Shown here one piece after another: positions 49,878 to 57,749 of a DNA stretch of 64,000 nucleotides. The position numbers and the translations under genes were made by a program. Source of the DNA: JAAURS01 sp044923475 (lineage in GTDB: Bacteria; Cyanobacteriota; Cyanobacteriia; Thermosynechococcales; Thermosynechococcaceae). The notes beneath the pieces are model-generated. The model worked only from the letters and a program-made list of their open reading frames with translations, had not been told where the DNA came from and did no database searches. The stretch covers positions 1,116,001 to 1,180,000 of the forward strand of contig NZ_CP137338.1 in the NCBI RefSeq assembly GCF_044923475.1, in the 5' to 3' direction. Each line of letters starts with the position of its first letter. The stretch's first letter is position 1.

Positions 49878-49907
49878 GTTACGCGGTACTTCGCGGCACT
49901 GCGTAAC
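49878..49907 (-). promoter_or_regulatory. Hairpin inside the psbL-psbJ spacer
   Basis: GTTACGC at 49878-49884 and GCGTAAC at 49901-49907 form a seven-pair stem with CGCG pairs within the loop. It sits in the unusually long spacer between psbL and psbJ. It could process or protect the upstream part of the operon message or be a small inserted repeat. Confidence 0.45.
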
Positions 49908-49919
49908 GGGAATGAGATA

Positions 49920-50036
49920 TTAGTTGAAAAAATAACTCGAAAACAGCAGTGCTACCACAAAAATGAGCAGCAGCCCTAAGTACAGAGAAGTACGGTTTAG
50001 CTCGACGGGCTGGTTATTGGGATTCTTTTCTGTCAT
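49920..50036 (-). CDS. psbL: Photosystem II protein L
   Basis: A 38-residue protein starting MTEKNPNNQPVELNRTSLYL and ending LLIFVVALLFSSYFFN. The sequence PVELNRTSLYLGLLLIFV is the hallmark of PsbL, which sits at the PSII monomer interface and prevents back-flow of electrons. ATG 50036 is nine bases after the psbF stop. Confidence 0.96.
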   Translation of the reverse strand: MTEKNPNNQPVELNRTSLYLGLLLIFVVALLFSSYFFN

Positions 50037-50045
50037 GACAGCGTC

Positions 50046-50180
50046 CTAACGGTGAATGAACTGCATAGATGCGATCGCGCCTAAAAAGAAAACGCTAGGC
50101 ACGGCAAGGGCATGAACAGAAAGCCAACGAACCGTAAAGATAGGATAGGAGACCGGTTGATTTGGATTATTGCTGGTCAT
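50046..50180 (-). CDS. psbF: Cytochrome b559 subunit beta
   Basis: A 44-residue protein: MTSNNPNQPVSYPIFTVRWL, then SVHALAVPSVFFLGAIASMQ and FIHR. The haem-ligating His is in RWLSVHALAVP. It pairs with PsbE to hold the cytochrome b559 haem at the PSII reaction centre. ATG 50180 is six bases after psbE. Confidence 0.97.
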   Translation of the reverse strand: MTSNNPNQPVSYPIFTVRWLSVHALAVPSVFFLGAIASMQFIHR

Positions 50181-50186
50181 AGTGTT

Positions 50187-50438
50187 TTAAAGTCCTTTTG
50201 TAAATTCGTCAATTTGCTGTTTTCCGGCAAAGCGATCGCTCACCAAGGGAACTTCTTGACGCGCTTGATCGAAGTATTGGTCGGGTCGAGGGGTGCCAAA
50301 CGCATCATAGGCAAGCCCCGTGCTCACAAACAGCCACCCTGCAATAAACAAAGCCGGAATCGTAATGCTATGGATTACCCAATAGCGAACGCTTGTAATA
50401 ATATCGCCAAATGGTCGTTCCCCAGTAGTACCAGCCAC
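50187..50438 (-). CDS. psbE: Cytochrome b559 subunit alpha
   Basis: An 83-residue protein with MAGTTGERPFGDIITSVRYW, the haem ligand in VIHSITIPALFIAGWLFV and the lumenal TGLAYDAFGTPRPDQYF. It forms cytochrome b559 with PsbF. First gene of the psbEFLJ operon, 182 bases after ycf48. Confidence 0.97.
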   Translation of the reverse strand: MAGTTGERPFGDIITSVRYWVIHSITIPALFIAGWLFVSTGLAYDAFGTPRPDQYFDQARQEVPLVSDRFAGKQQIDEFTKGL

Positions 50439-50620
50439 TTTAATTACCTCTTATCAACACAGTTTAAATCGAGATCTGCCTCCGAAGAGAGATTGGATTT
50501 TTTCCATCTCTGAGGAGGTCGCTTTTAACTTACATCCCCGATCATACGAAACAACAGAAACTCTCACAAGTAAATCTTCTGTGCGTCGATCGACGGCTCG
50601 CGTTTCTAGCCTCTGACTGC

Positions 50621-51604
50621 TCAGCCGACATAGCGCAGCAGAATGCCAGATTGACCGAGGACAAAGCCTCGATCGGGACTTTGGAACATCACGCGATAGA
50701 GATTGGTCGCCAGCTGATTGGCCGAGCGATCCTTCTGCCACGTTTTACCCCCGTCGAAACTGCACAGCAGGTTGCCGCTACCGCCCGTCACCCATAGCTC
50801 CTCTGGGGTTCTATAGGCTAGATCGAGCAGCCCCACGCTAACTGAGTAATCCGGCGCGATCGGTTCGTCCCATTCGTTGGCATCGTTGCTGAACTGAATT
50901 TGTCCGCCTCGAGCCAGCATCCAAAGCTGACCGTCAGGGGCAAATCCCATGTTCTGAACCCGTCGGGAACTGTTTCGGTTGTGGGGTTCCCAGGATAATT
51001 CGCCGGGCTTCCAGATAGAGTAGAAACTGCCTCGCGAGGAGACGGCTACGTAGCTTCCATTCGGTGCGCGATTCACGTTCCTGAGCACGCCGAAGGCTTC
51101 CTGAACCATGGCAGTCCAATGGCGACCGTTGTCTTCGGTTTTGTAGATGGCGCCCACGTCCGTTGTCATTTCGGCAGCATGAGGGCCAACCGCTACCACC
51201 ATCGCAGGCTTGCCTGGCAGCTTAGCGCTTAAAGGAATGCTAGACCAAGACTGCCCAGCATCTTCGGTGTGCAACAAAATAGACGGCTCTCCAGCAATCC
51301 AGCCTTCGTTCCCAGAAAAGCTAATCGAATTAAAACGATAGGATGTATCGCCTAATTCAAGCTGTCGGGGTTCCCAGGTTTTACCGCCATCTACAGTTTC
51401 CATCAGGGTAGAGCGCGTCCCCGTCAACCACCCATGATCCTCAGACACGAAACTGAGGTCGAGTACCGTAGCGTCCGTGGGAAGCGACACCAACTCCCAA
51501 GGACTGTTTTCTAAGGCGGGAAGATAAGCACAGGAGGTACAAAAGACGAGGGCGATCGAGACGGCCAGCAGCGACTTCAACAGTTTTTGGAGCGAATGCA
51601 TCAT
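50621..51604 (-). CDS. ycf48: Photosystem II assembly factor Ycf48
   Basis: A 327-residue lumenal lipoprotein, homologue of plant HCF136, that binds newly made D1 and guides its assembly. The signal peptide ends in a lipobox (ALVFCTSCAYLP). The mature part is a seven-bladed beta-propeller whose blades show repeated Gly-Trp and DGGKTW motifs: EDHGWLTGTRSTLMETVDGG, GNEGWIAGEPSILLHTEDAG, ELWVTGGSGNLLCSFDGGKT. It sits between rubA and psbE, the classic cyanobacterial order. Confidence 0.96.
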   Translation of the reverse strand: MMHSLQKLLKSLLAVSIALVFCTSCAYLPALENSPWELVSLPTDATVLDLSFVSEDHGWLTGTRSTLMETVDGGKTWEPRQLELGDTSYRFNSISFSGNEGWIAGEPSILLHTEDAGQSWSSIPLSAKLPGKPAMVVAVGPHAAEMTTDVGAIYKTEDNGRHWTAMVQEAFGVLRNVNRAPNGSYVAVSSRGSFYSIWKPGELSWEPHNRNSSRRVQNMGFAPDGQLWMLARGGQIQFSNDANEWDEPIAPDYSVSVGLLDLAYRTPEELWVTGGSGNLLCSFDGGKTWQKDRSANQLATNLYRVMFQSPDRGFVLGQSGILLRYVG

Positions 51605-51694
51605 AAATCCAAGGTGAATCTAGCGGGATCGGTTGGGGGGTGGTTTACGGCGGATTTTCCTTCTTGCCGTGGAAAAAGTGGCAAGCTGGGTTAT

Positions 51695-52027
51695 CTAACC
51701 CAATCCGTAAAAACTGAGCAAAATCAAAACAAACAACCCTAAGACACCAAATATTAAAAGATTTTTTTGGCCGGGAGGCAGTGCGTTAACGCCGATGCCA
51801 TAGTTTAAGTTTTCCTTGAACCCGGATGGCGAACCGACAGGGCCAATGTTGCTGAACTTCGAAACGGATGCGCTGCAAACCGGGCAAGCCCAGTTTGCGG
51901 GAAGCGCTGCAAAGGCAGTCCCAGGCGGAACCTGGCGGCTATCTCCTTTTTCGGGCTCGTAGATGTAGCCACAAGCCCGACACTCGTATCGATCTAAGGA
52001 TTCTGGCAGTGGCGTCTCTGAAGACAT
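51695..52027 (-). CDS. rubA: Membrane-anchored rubredoxin RubA
   Basis: A 110-residue protein: rubredoxin domain with the iron ligands in CRACGY and CPVCSA, a linker, and a C-terminal membrane helix (NLLIFGVLGLFVLILLSFYG). RubA is needed for assembly of photosystem reaction centres. First gene of the rubA-ycf48-psbEFLJ cluster. ATG 52027. Confidence 0.96.
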   Translation of the reverse strand: MSSETPLPESLDRYECRACGYIYEPEKGDSRQVPPGTAFAALPANWACPVCSASVSKFSNIGPVGSPSGFKENLNYGIGVNALPPGQKNLLIFGVLGLFVLILLSFYGLG

Positions 52028-52226
52028 AACCTAAACAACGATTTTTTATGAAAAACACTGTAAACTATTATGACATGAAACTTAGCATCCCTATCTAGAA
52101 TGCAGATTTAAGCTTTTGGGTAAGGTTTTTTGAATTTGATGTCCTAAGTTTTATAATGTGGGTTGTTTCGTTGCACCTTCGATTTGGAAGGCAGCGTCTA
52201 GAAAATGCGTTTTGGATATAAAAACT

Positions 52227-52331
52227 ATGGGCGGAGAGATTTTTAACGCGGCAATCTTGCCATTTGTGCTGGTCTTGGTGGGGCTTGGATTGGGATATCT
52301 TCTTTTAAAGCTGACCCCTGAAGAAGAGTAA
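52227..52331 (+). CDS. petM: Cytochrome b6f complex subunit PetM
   Basis: A 34-residue single-helix protein: MGGEIFNAAILPFVLVLVGL then GLGYLLLKLTPEEE. The LVLVGLxxGxLLLK core identifies PetM (subunit VII), a peripheral small subunit of the cytochrome b6f complex. ATG 52227. It is divergent from rubA, sharing a 199-base AT-rich promoter region. Confidence 0.88.
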   Translation: MGGEIFNAAILPFVLVLVGLGLGYLLLKLTPEEE

Positions 52332-52750
52332 TGCGTTGCTCGATTGTTTGGAAGGGTAAAATGTCTCTTCGCAACCTTTAATTGAGTGAATCGTTCTTTG
52401 AACCGATCGAAGAAATGTCCGTATGTATGCCTTAACGGACTTGAGTGTCTGATAGAAGTAACCGTAAATCTCCTGCACTGTAGATTTACAGCTATGCCTG
52501 TCAGGCACTTCCTTTTGGAACGATCCGTTAACTTGAGCTGAGTCTGCCACTGATGGTAAAGAAGAGAGGGGGCTGTGCGATCGCTTTGAGCGAGGCGCTT
52601 ACCTCGGATTGAATTCCCCTCCCCCTAAATAAAGACTAAGACATTTGCAGAAATCGGTAGAGTACTTGACAATCTTTAGCCTGCCGCTCCACTATTTTGA
52701 AAATTTAAATACTGAAGTCCTCTAAGCCAAGTCTTTGGAGCGGAGTTTGT
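52332..52750. other. Gene-free stretch between petM and the DUF5672 gene
   Basis: 419 bases. A minus-strand frame at 52305-52550 overlaps the petM end and has no recognisable features. A weak hairpin CTGTA-GATT-TACAG lies near 52484. Downstream the composition becomes AT-rich, matching the next gene. I see nothing else. Confidence 0.45.
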
Positions 52751-53515
52751 ATGAGACAGGAAAATTTGGTTGCGGTTGTAATTCCAACTCACAAGCTTGA
52801 AATGAATCATGACGAGGAGATTTCTTTTCTCCAATGCTTAAAGGTTCTGCACAAATACCCGATTTTTATGGTTAAACCTTCTAGGATAGACGTTTCTAGC
52901 CTTGAAGCTAAATATTCAGGTTTGCAGTTTGAATCATTTGAAGATGAGTACTTCGAAACTGTTACTGCTTATAATTTGCTGATGCTTTCTCAGGAGTTTT
53001 ACCAGAGATTCTCTAAGTACAAGTATATTTTAATTTATGAATTAGATGCTTTCGTTTTTGAAGATAACCTAGAATATTGGTGCAATCTAAACTATGACTA
53101 TATAGGCGCACCTTGGCCCTGCGATTATCCCATTCAAATGCCAAATATTTCAAGGATTATCGATCTCGCAAGAAGAATTAATTCTTTTTTTGGGAAAGAA
53201 AAGTTATCTGTAGGAAATAGTGGCTTTTGCCTCAGGAAGACAAAATCTCACTTGCTCGCCCTCAAAATTTTCTCCAAGCAGGCTAGAAGTTGGAATAGAT
53301 GGAATATCAACAACGATCTCTTTTGGGCTAGTATGCGGTACTTTTACCCGTTTTTTAAAGTGCCCGACAGTCGCGTGGCCATGCAGTTTTCATTTGAGAT
53401 GGAGCCAGAGAAGTTTTTCGAGCTGAATGGCGATCGACTCCCTTTTGGCTGCCACGCTTGGGCAAAGTTTAGCCCGAGTTTTTGGAAGACAAAATTTAGT
53501 AACTTAGAAGTGTGA
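52751..53515 (+). CDS. DUF5672 family protein, probable glycosyltransferase
   Basis: A 254-residue protein of the DUF5672 family, which resembles GT-A glycosyltransferases. Signs are the N-terminal strand (NLVAVVIPTHKLEMNHDEEI), the acidic DxD-like site in YILIYELDAFVFED, IGAPWPCDYP, and VGNSGFCLRKTKSHLLAL. The last is the family's most typical stretch. The gene is AT-richer than its neighbours and has codons such as AAA, ATT and TTT in excess, so recent acquisition is likely. The acceptor is unknown; surface polysaccharide is a guess. ATG 52751 is preceded by GGAGCGGAG. Confidence 0.75.
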   Translation: MRQENLVAVVIPTHKLEMNHDEEISFLQCLKVLHKYPIFMVKPSRIDVSSLEAKYSGLQFESFEDEYFETVTAYNLLMLSQEFYQRFSKYKYILIYELDAFVFEDNLEYWCNLNYDYIGAPWPCDYPIQMPNISRIIDLARRINSFFGKEKLSVGNSGFCLRKTKSHLLALKIFSKQARSWNRWNINNDLFWASMRYFYPFFKVPDSRVAMQFSFEMEPEKFFELNGDRLPFGCHAWAKFSPSFWKTKFSNLEV

Positions 53516-53646
53516 AATAAATAGGTTTGTGCCATTCTTGTATTATAGATTTCCTCAATATCTCTTGGAGTTCTTTTTAATTGAATTAGCCTCTATCGAT
53601 TGTTCGTTGCTTGAATTGAATTCTCAGTTGACTCAAATTAATTGAC

Positions 53647-54738
53647 TCAAACGTTGAACCGAAATAGCATAACATCTCCTTCTTGGACGACGTATTCTTT
53701 TCCTTCGCTACGCACCCAACCTTTTTCTTTGGCGGCTGGCATGGAGCCTGCGGTCACGAGGTCTTTGTAAGAGACGGTTTCAGCTCTGATGAAGCCTCGT
53801 TCGAAGTCGGTATGAATCACGCCAGCGGCTTGAGGCGCTTTCATTCCCGCATGAATGGTCCAAGCACGGGTTTCTTTGGGACCCGTTGTGAAGTAGGTGC
53901 GGAGGCCCAGCAGTTCGTAGCTGGAACGGATTAGGGTTTGCAGCCCACCTTCTCGAACGCCAAGGGATTCGAGGAAGTCTTGACGGTCTTCTGCGGGAAG
54001 GTCTACTAGCTCTGCTTCGACTTGGGCGGAAACGACGGCAACTTGGGCCCGATCTTGGGCGGCAATGGCGCGCACTTGCTCTACCCAGGCGTTTCCGGTT
54101 GCTAGGTCGTCCTCGGAGACGTTGGCTGCATAAATAACGGGCTTTAGGGTTAACAGTTCCAACAACCGTACGGATTCTAATTCTTCTTCGGTTAAATCGA
54201 CTTGACGGGCGGGTTGGCCTTCATTGAGGGCAGCAGACAGTTTTTCGAGGGCGGTTAGCTCTAGCTGCGCTTCTTTGCTAGTGCGGGCGAGTTTGCGGGT
54301 GCGCTCGATGCGGCGATCGACTTGGGTCAGATCGGAAAGGGCTAGCTCTAGGTTGATGACTTCTATGTCTCGCACGGGGTCGACGGAGCCGGAGACGTGA
54401 ATGATGTCGTCGTCGTCGAAGCAACGCACGACGTGGGCGATCGCATCCACTTCCCGGATATTGGCCAGAAACTGATTCCCCAACCCTTCTCCTTGGCTGG
54501 CCCCTTTCACGAGACCTGCAATATCGACAAACTCGACGCGAGTGGGTACGATCTCGGCGGAGCTGGAAATATCGGACAGAACCTGAAGGCGATCGTCTGG
54601 GACGGATACGACACCCACATTTGGCTCGATGGTACAAAATGGGAAATTGGCCGCTTCTGCTTTGGCGTTTGCCACAAGGGCGTTAAATAATGTTGATTTA
54701 CCTACATTCGGAAGACCGACAATCCCAGCTTTCAGCAT
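53647..54738 (-). CDS. ychF: Redox-regulated ATPase YchF (Obg-like)
   Basis: A 363-residue universal P-loop ATPase related to GTPase Obg. The P-loop is GLPNVGKSTLFNAL, switch II DIAGLVKGASQGEGLGNQFL, and the G4 motif is altered (YAANVSEDD) as in YchF, which prefers ATP. The C-terminal TGS-like domain reads YFTTGPKETRAWTIHAGMKA and AGVIHTDFERGFIRAETVSY. It binds ribosomes and takes part in stress control. ATG 54738. Confidence 0.96.
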   Translation of the reverse strand: MLKAGIVGLPNVGKSTLFNALVANAKAEAANFPFCTIEPNVGVVSVPDDRLQVLSDISSSAEIVPTRVEFVDIAGLVKGASQGEGLGNQFLANIREVDAIAHVVRCFDDDDIIHVSGSVDPVRDIEVINLELALSDLTQVDRRIERTRKLARTSKEAQLELTALEKLSAALNEGQPARQVDLTEEELESVRLLELLTLKPVIYAANVSEDDLATGNAWVEQVRAIAAQDRAQVAVVSAQVEAELVDLPAEDRQDFLESLGVREGGLQTLIRSSYELLGLRTYFTTGPKETRAWTIHAGMKAPQAAGVIHTDFERGFIRAETVSYKDLVTAGSMPAAKEKGWVRSEGKEYVVQEGDVMLFRFNV

Positions 54739-54861
54739 TGAAGACTCTTTAATATTTACCCTAATTATATGGGTTGAGCTGCATCGCTCGAGTCATAAGG
54801 GTTGCCTTAGCACTAGAAAATCGCGATACACTCCAAGTGGTTCTAGAGGACTGGCTTTACG

Positions 54862-55167
54862 ATGCACGCGCTTTCCATCCCCACTTGGACGATCCATATT
54901 TCTAGCGTTATTGAATGGATTGCGGCAATTTGGCTGATCTGGCTCTACGCCGATGTCAGTCAAACCCCTAGCTGGCGCTGGCTCTCTTTGGGCATGTTGC
55001 CCGCGTTGGTGAGCGCGATGTGTGCCTGCACCTGGCATTTTTTCGATAATTCGCCCCAGTTGGAATGGCTGGTGTTGCTCCAGGCTGCCATGACGGTAGT
55101 GGGTAACATGACGCTTTGCGGTGCTGCCTGGTGGATTTGGAGAACGTCGCAGCGGTCTTCGGTTTAG
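54862..55167 (+). CDS. DUF2499 membrane protein
   Basis: A 101-residue protein with three membrane helices: WIAAIWLIWLYADVSQTPSW, LGMLPALVSAMCACTWHFFD and AAMTVVGNMTLCGAAWWIW. This is DUF2499, conserved in cyanobacteria and plastid-bearing eukaryotes, with unknown function. It is followed, 31 bases later, by the DUF3593 gene, its constant partner. Confidence 0.85.
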   Translation: MHALSIPTWTIHISSVIEWIAAIWLIWLYADVSQTPSWRWLSLGMLPALVSAMCACTWHFFDNSPQLEWLVLLQAAMTVVGNMTLCGAAWWIWRTSQRSSV

Positions 55168-55198
55168 CAATCCTCAATTCTTCGGGTAAGTTTAGCTG

Positions 55199-55507
55199 AT
55201 GACAAAAGAAACGCTCTTTGCACTTTCCCTGTTCCCCTACCTGGGGTTTCTGTGGTTTCTGACCCAGTCTGGGCAAACCCCTCGCCTCGCGCTGTGGGGC
55301 TTTTACATGCTGCTGGTGTTTGTGGTCGTCACGATTCCGGCAGGGGCCTACACGCAGCTCGTGTTGGGAGAAACCCTTGCCAACGTCGATCCCATTCACG
55401 GCGGAGCCGAGTTTTTTTTAACCCTGTCTAATATTTTGGTCGTTTTAGGGTTTCGGCAGGCCATTCAGCAGCGCAAAGTAGCAAAGGAGCCGCCTCAAAT
55501 TCCATGA
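55199..55507 (+). CDS. DUF3593 membrane protein
   Basis: A 102-residue protein with three helices (LFALSLFPYLGFLWFLTQSG, ALWGFYMLLVFVVVTIPAGA and FLTLSNILVVLGFRQAI) and the conserved HGGAEFFLTLSNI. DUF3593 is paired with DUF2499 in photosynthetic organisms; both are likely parts of one thylakoid or envelope complex. Its stop codon directly adjoins the palindrome at 55508. Confidence 0.85.
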   Translation: MTKETLFALSLFPYLGFLWFLTQSGQTPRLALWGFYMLLVFVVVTIPAGAYTQLVLGETLANVDPIHGGAEFFLTLSNILVVLGFRQAIQQRKVAKEPPQIP

Positions 55508-55528
55508 GGGCACAATGCCTTGCGCCCC
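55508..55528. repeat. GC-rich palindrome, copy 4 of the dispersed family
   Basis: GGGCACAA and TTGCGCCC around TGCC form an eight-position stem with one A-C mismatch, followed by CCTGG. It starts at the base after the DUF3593 stop and lies between two convergent genes. Confidence 0.6.
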
Positions 55529-55569
55529 TGGAACAATGAATTTTTAGATAATTGAATACCTTTTGATAC

Positions 55570-56025
55570 TTAATGTATGCCGTTTGCTTGAGCGTGCTTC
55601 ACCGCATAGTCTCGGAATCGGTCCATATCGGCTTGAAGGGTCGATTCCACGATCTTTCCTAAAAAAAGGCCGTCCATCCATTTCAAAACTGCGGGAATCT
55701 TAAAGCCCACCGTCAGCCGGACGATACTGCCATCAGCTTTGCGATCGTAAAACCGAATGGCCCCTCGGTTGGGCAGACCATCTACCGATTCCCACTGAAT
55801 GATTTGATGGGGAACTTCCCTTAAAATCCGCGAGAGCCAGGTAAACTCGAAATTGCCGCTTGCGAACTTCCAACGGGACAGTTCCGGGCGATCGGCTTGG
55901 ACCTTGACCGATTCAATCCATTTCATCCAGTTGGGCATTTGCTCGAGATCCGACCACAGATCCCAAACCGCATCGACCGAAACGGGAACCTCTACCTGAG
56001 CGCTATGTTCGAGCCAGTCAGCCAT
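55570..56025 (-). CDS. SRPBCC family protein (polyketide cyclase/COQ10-like)
   Basis: A 151-residue START-like domain: EHSAQVEVPVSVDAVWDLWS, LEQMPNWMKWIESVKV, GAIRFYDRKADGSIVRLTVG and a C-terminal helix ESTLQADMDRFRDYAVKHA. Such domains bind hydrophobic ligands. It follows zds by 22 bases on the same strand, and this zds-SRPBCC pairing is common in cyanobacteria, hinting at a role with carotenoid or quinone. ATG 56025 (MADWLEHSAQVE) was preferred over 56043. Confidence 0.8.
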   Translation of the reverse strand: MADWLEHSAQVEVPVSVDAVWDLWSDLEQMPNWMKWIESVKVQADRPELSRWKFASGNFEFTWLSRILREVPHQIIQWESVDGLPNRGAIRFYDRKADGSIVRLTVGFKIPAVLKWMDGLFLGKIVESTLQADMDRFRDYAVKHAQANGIH

Positions 56026-56047
56026 GTTTTGCGATCGCTCCAAAGGT

Positions 56048-57523
56048 TTAAGTCGCTAGGGCAGGGGTACTTGTTTGCTGGGTAAGGGCATCGGCCTGGG
56101 CCAAAATCGCGCGGGCCGCCCGCCGTCCAGACAAGGTGGCTCCTTCCATGCTGTCAATATAGTCCTGCTGCGTGTAGCTGCCGGACACGAAAAAGTTGCC
56201 CACGGGCGTTTTCTGATCGGGTCGATAGGGATCCATGCCTGGAGCCTCCTGATAGAGAGACTGCGCCAATTTCACCACACTATACCAGGTCATGTTCAGC
56301 TCTCGTGCTGACGGAAACAGCTCGTGGATCTGCTGGAGGGCGTGCTGGGCGATCGCCTCGTTACCCATCTTGATAAACGGATCGCCGGGGGTCAGCACCA
56401 ACTGAATCAACGATCCTTGTCCTTCTCGGTAGTAGTCCTTAGGGCTGGCTAAGGCCAAATCGGCAAAGCAAGAAAAGTCTGCGTCAGAACTATAGAGCAG
56501 GTTGTCTAACCCCGCTGCCCGATCGAGCTGCTTGCGCGCCTTCGCATCTTGCAGTTCCGTCACCCAACCATCAAATCGAAGTTGCACCGTTGCCACCGGG
56601 ACCGCCTTGAGTTTGTAAATATTGTCGAATTCCGGCCACTGCCGCCATGCTTGGGGCAGCAGTTTTTGAATCCCCGGCACATCGCAGGCTGCAACGTAGG
56701 CATCTGCTGTCACTATTTCTTCCGTATCGTCCTTTGCAATCCGCAATCCCGTCACGCGGGTATCGGTACCCTCGCCTTCAAACAACACCTCGCGAGTTTG
56801 GCGGCGCGTGTGGACTTTTCCGCCTCTGGCCTCAATGTAGTCCACCAGGGGTTCGATCAAATATTTTGCGGGAGAACCTGCCAATAGATTGAGCTTGGAT
56901 GCTTCTGTCTTAGTGGCAAACATCAGGAAAATCGTCAGCATGCACCGTGCCGAAATGTTTTCAGTGTCGATAAAGCCTAACGCTAGGGCGATCGGGTCCC
57001 AGAGTTTGTGGAGGCTTTGGTCATTTCCGCCATGTCCCCGAAACCAGTCTGCAAAGCTCATCCGATCTAAAGACCTAATCCATTTCATGGCTGCTTCATA
57101 GCTGACCAATCCCGGCACGACTGGGCTCGTGCCTAGAGCGAGGGCATTGCGAATTTTATCCGGCCAAGAAAGCTGCGTCGTCGTAAAAAATGCCTTTAGG
57201 CCGTTAAAAGGAGCGCCGAGGGCAAACCGGAAATCGAGCTGTCCGATCTTCCCGCCCCGATTCACGAAAGTATGGGTGTGGGACTTGGGCAATAAATTTT
57301 CAAAGGACCCTACCTTTTGCATGAGTTCGAACAAATTGGCATAGTTGAAGAAAAAAACATGCAGCCCCATCTCAATGTGGTTGCCATCGGGGTCTATCCA
57401 GCTCCCGACTTTTCCGCCTACAAACGGTCGTGACTCGAATAGCTCGACTTGGTGACCTGCATCCACCAGATCGATAGCCGTTACAAGCCCTGCAAGCCCC
57501 GCACCAATAATTGCAACCCGCAT
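56048..57523 (-). CDS. zds: Zeta-carotene desaturase (CrtQ/ZDS)
   Basis: A 491-residue plant-type carotene desaturase that converts 9,9'-di-cis-zeta-carotene to prolycopene. The FAD motif opens the protein (MRVAIIGAGLAGLVTAIDLV), followed by the GGKVGSWIDPDGNHIEMGLH and FFFNYANLFELMQKVG stretches typical of ZDS rather than phytoene desaturase, and a C-terminal SGSYTQQDYIDSMEGATLSG that closes the FAD site. ATG 57523. Confidence 0.94.
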   Translation of the reverse strand: MRVAIIGAGLAGLVTAIDLVDAGHQVELFESRPFVGGKVGSWIDPDGNHIEMGLHVFFFNYANLFELMQKVGSFENLLPKSHTHTFVNRGGKIGQLDFRFALGAPFNGLKAFFTTTQLSWPDKIRNALALGTSPVVPGLVSYEAAMKWIRSLDRMSFADWFRGHGGNDQSLHKLWDPIALALGFIDTENISARCMLTIFLMFATKTEASKLNLLAGSPAKYLIEPLVDYIEARGGKVHTRRQTREVLFEGEGTDTRVTGLRIAKDDTEEIVTADAYVAACDVPGIQKLLPQAWRQWPEFDNIYKLKAVPVATVQLRFDGWVTELQDAKARKQLDRAAGLDNLLYSSDADFSCFADLALASPKDYYREGQGSLIQLVLTPGDPFIKMGNEAIAQHALQQIHELFPSARELNMTWYSVVKLAQSLYQEAPGMDPYRPDQKTPVGNFFVSGSYTQQDYIDSMEGATLSGRRAARAILAQADALTQQTSTPALAT

Positions 57524-57749
57524 GTTTTCCTACTCAGCCCAATTTGCTTTACGTATTGTAATAGGCTTAGGGGTTTAGTACACCGATCGTCCGCGCCGCA
57601 CCCTACTATTTATTATTTTCGTAGCGCGCGTTCGAGCGACAGTCCAAATAAGTTTTCTATTGCCCTCCGCAAAAAGTGTCGTCTAGGGCTACTGCAATGG
57701 CTAGGATGGGTACTATGAGTAAGGGACTCACCAACTGGGGTAGTGACTT

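Noticed and set aside
52305..52550. 81-codon minus-strand frame next to petM
   Set aside because: It overlaps the petM 3' end and shows no conserved pattern; kept only as part of the gene-free stretch.
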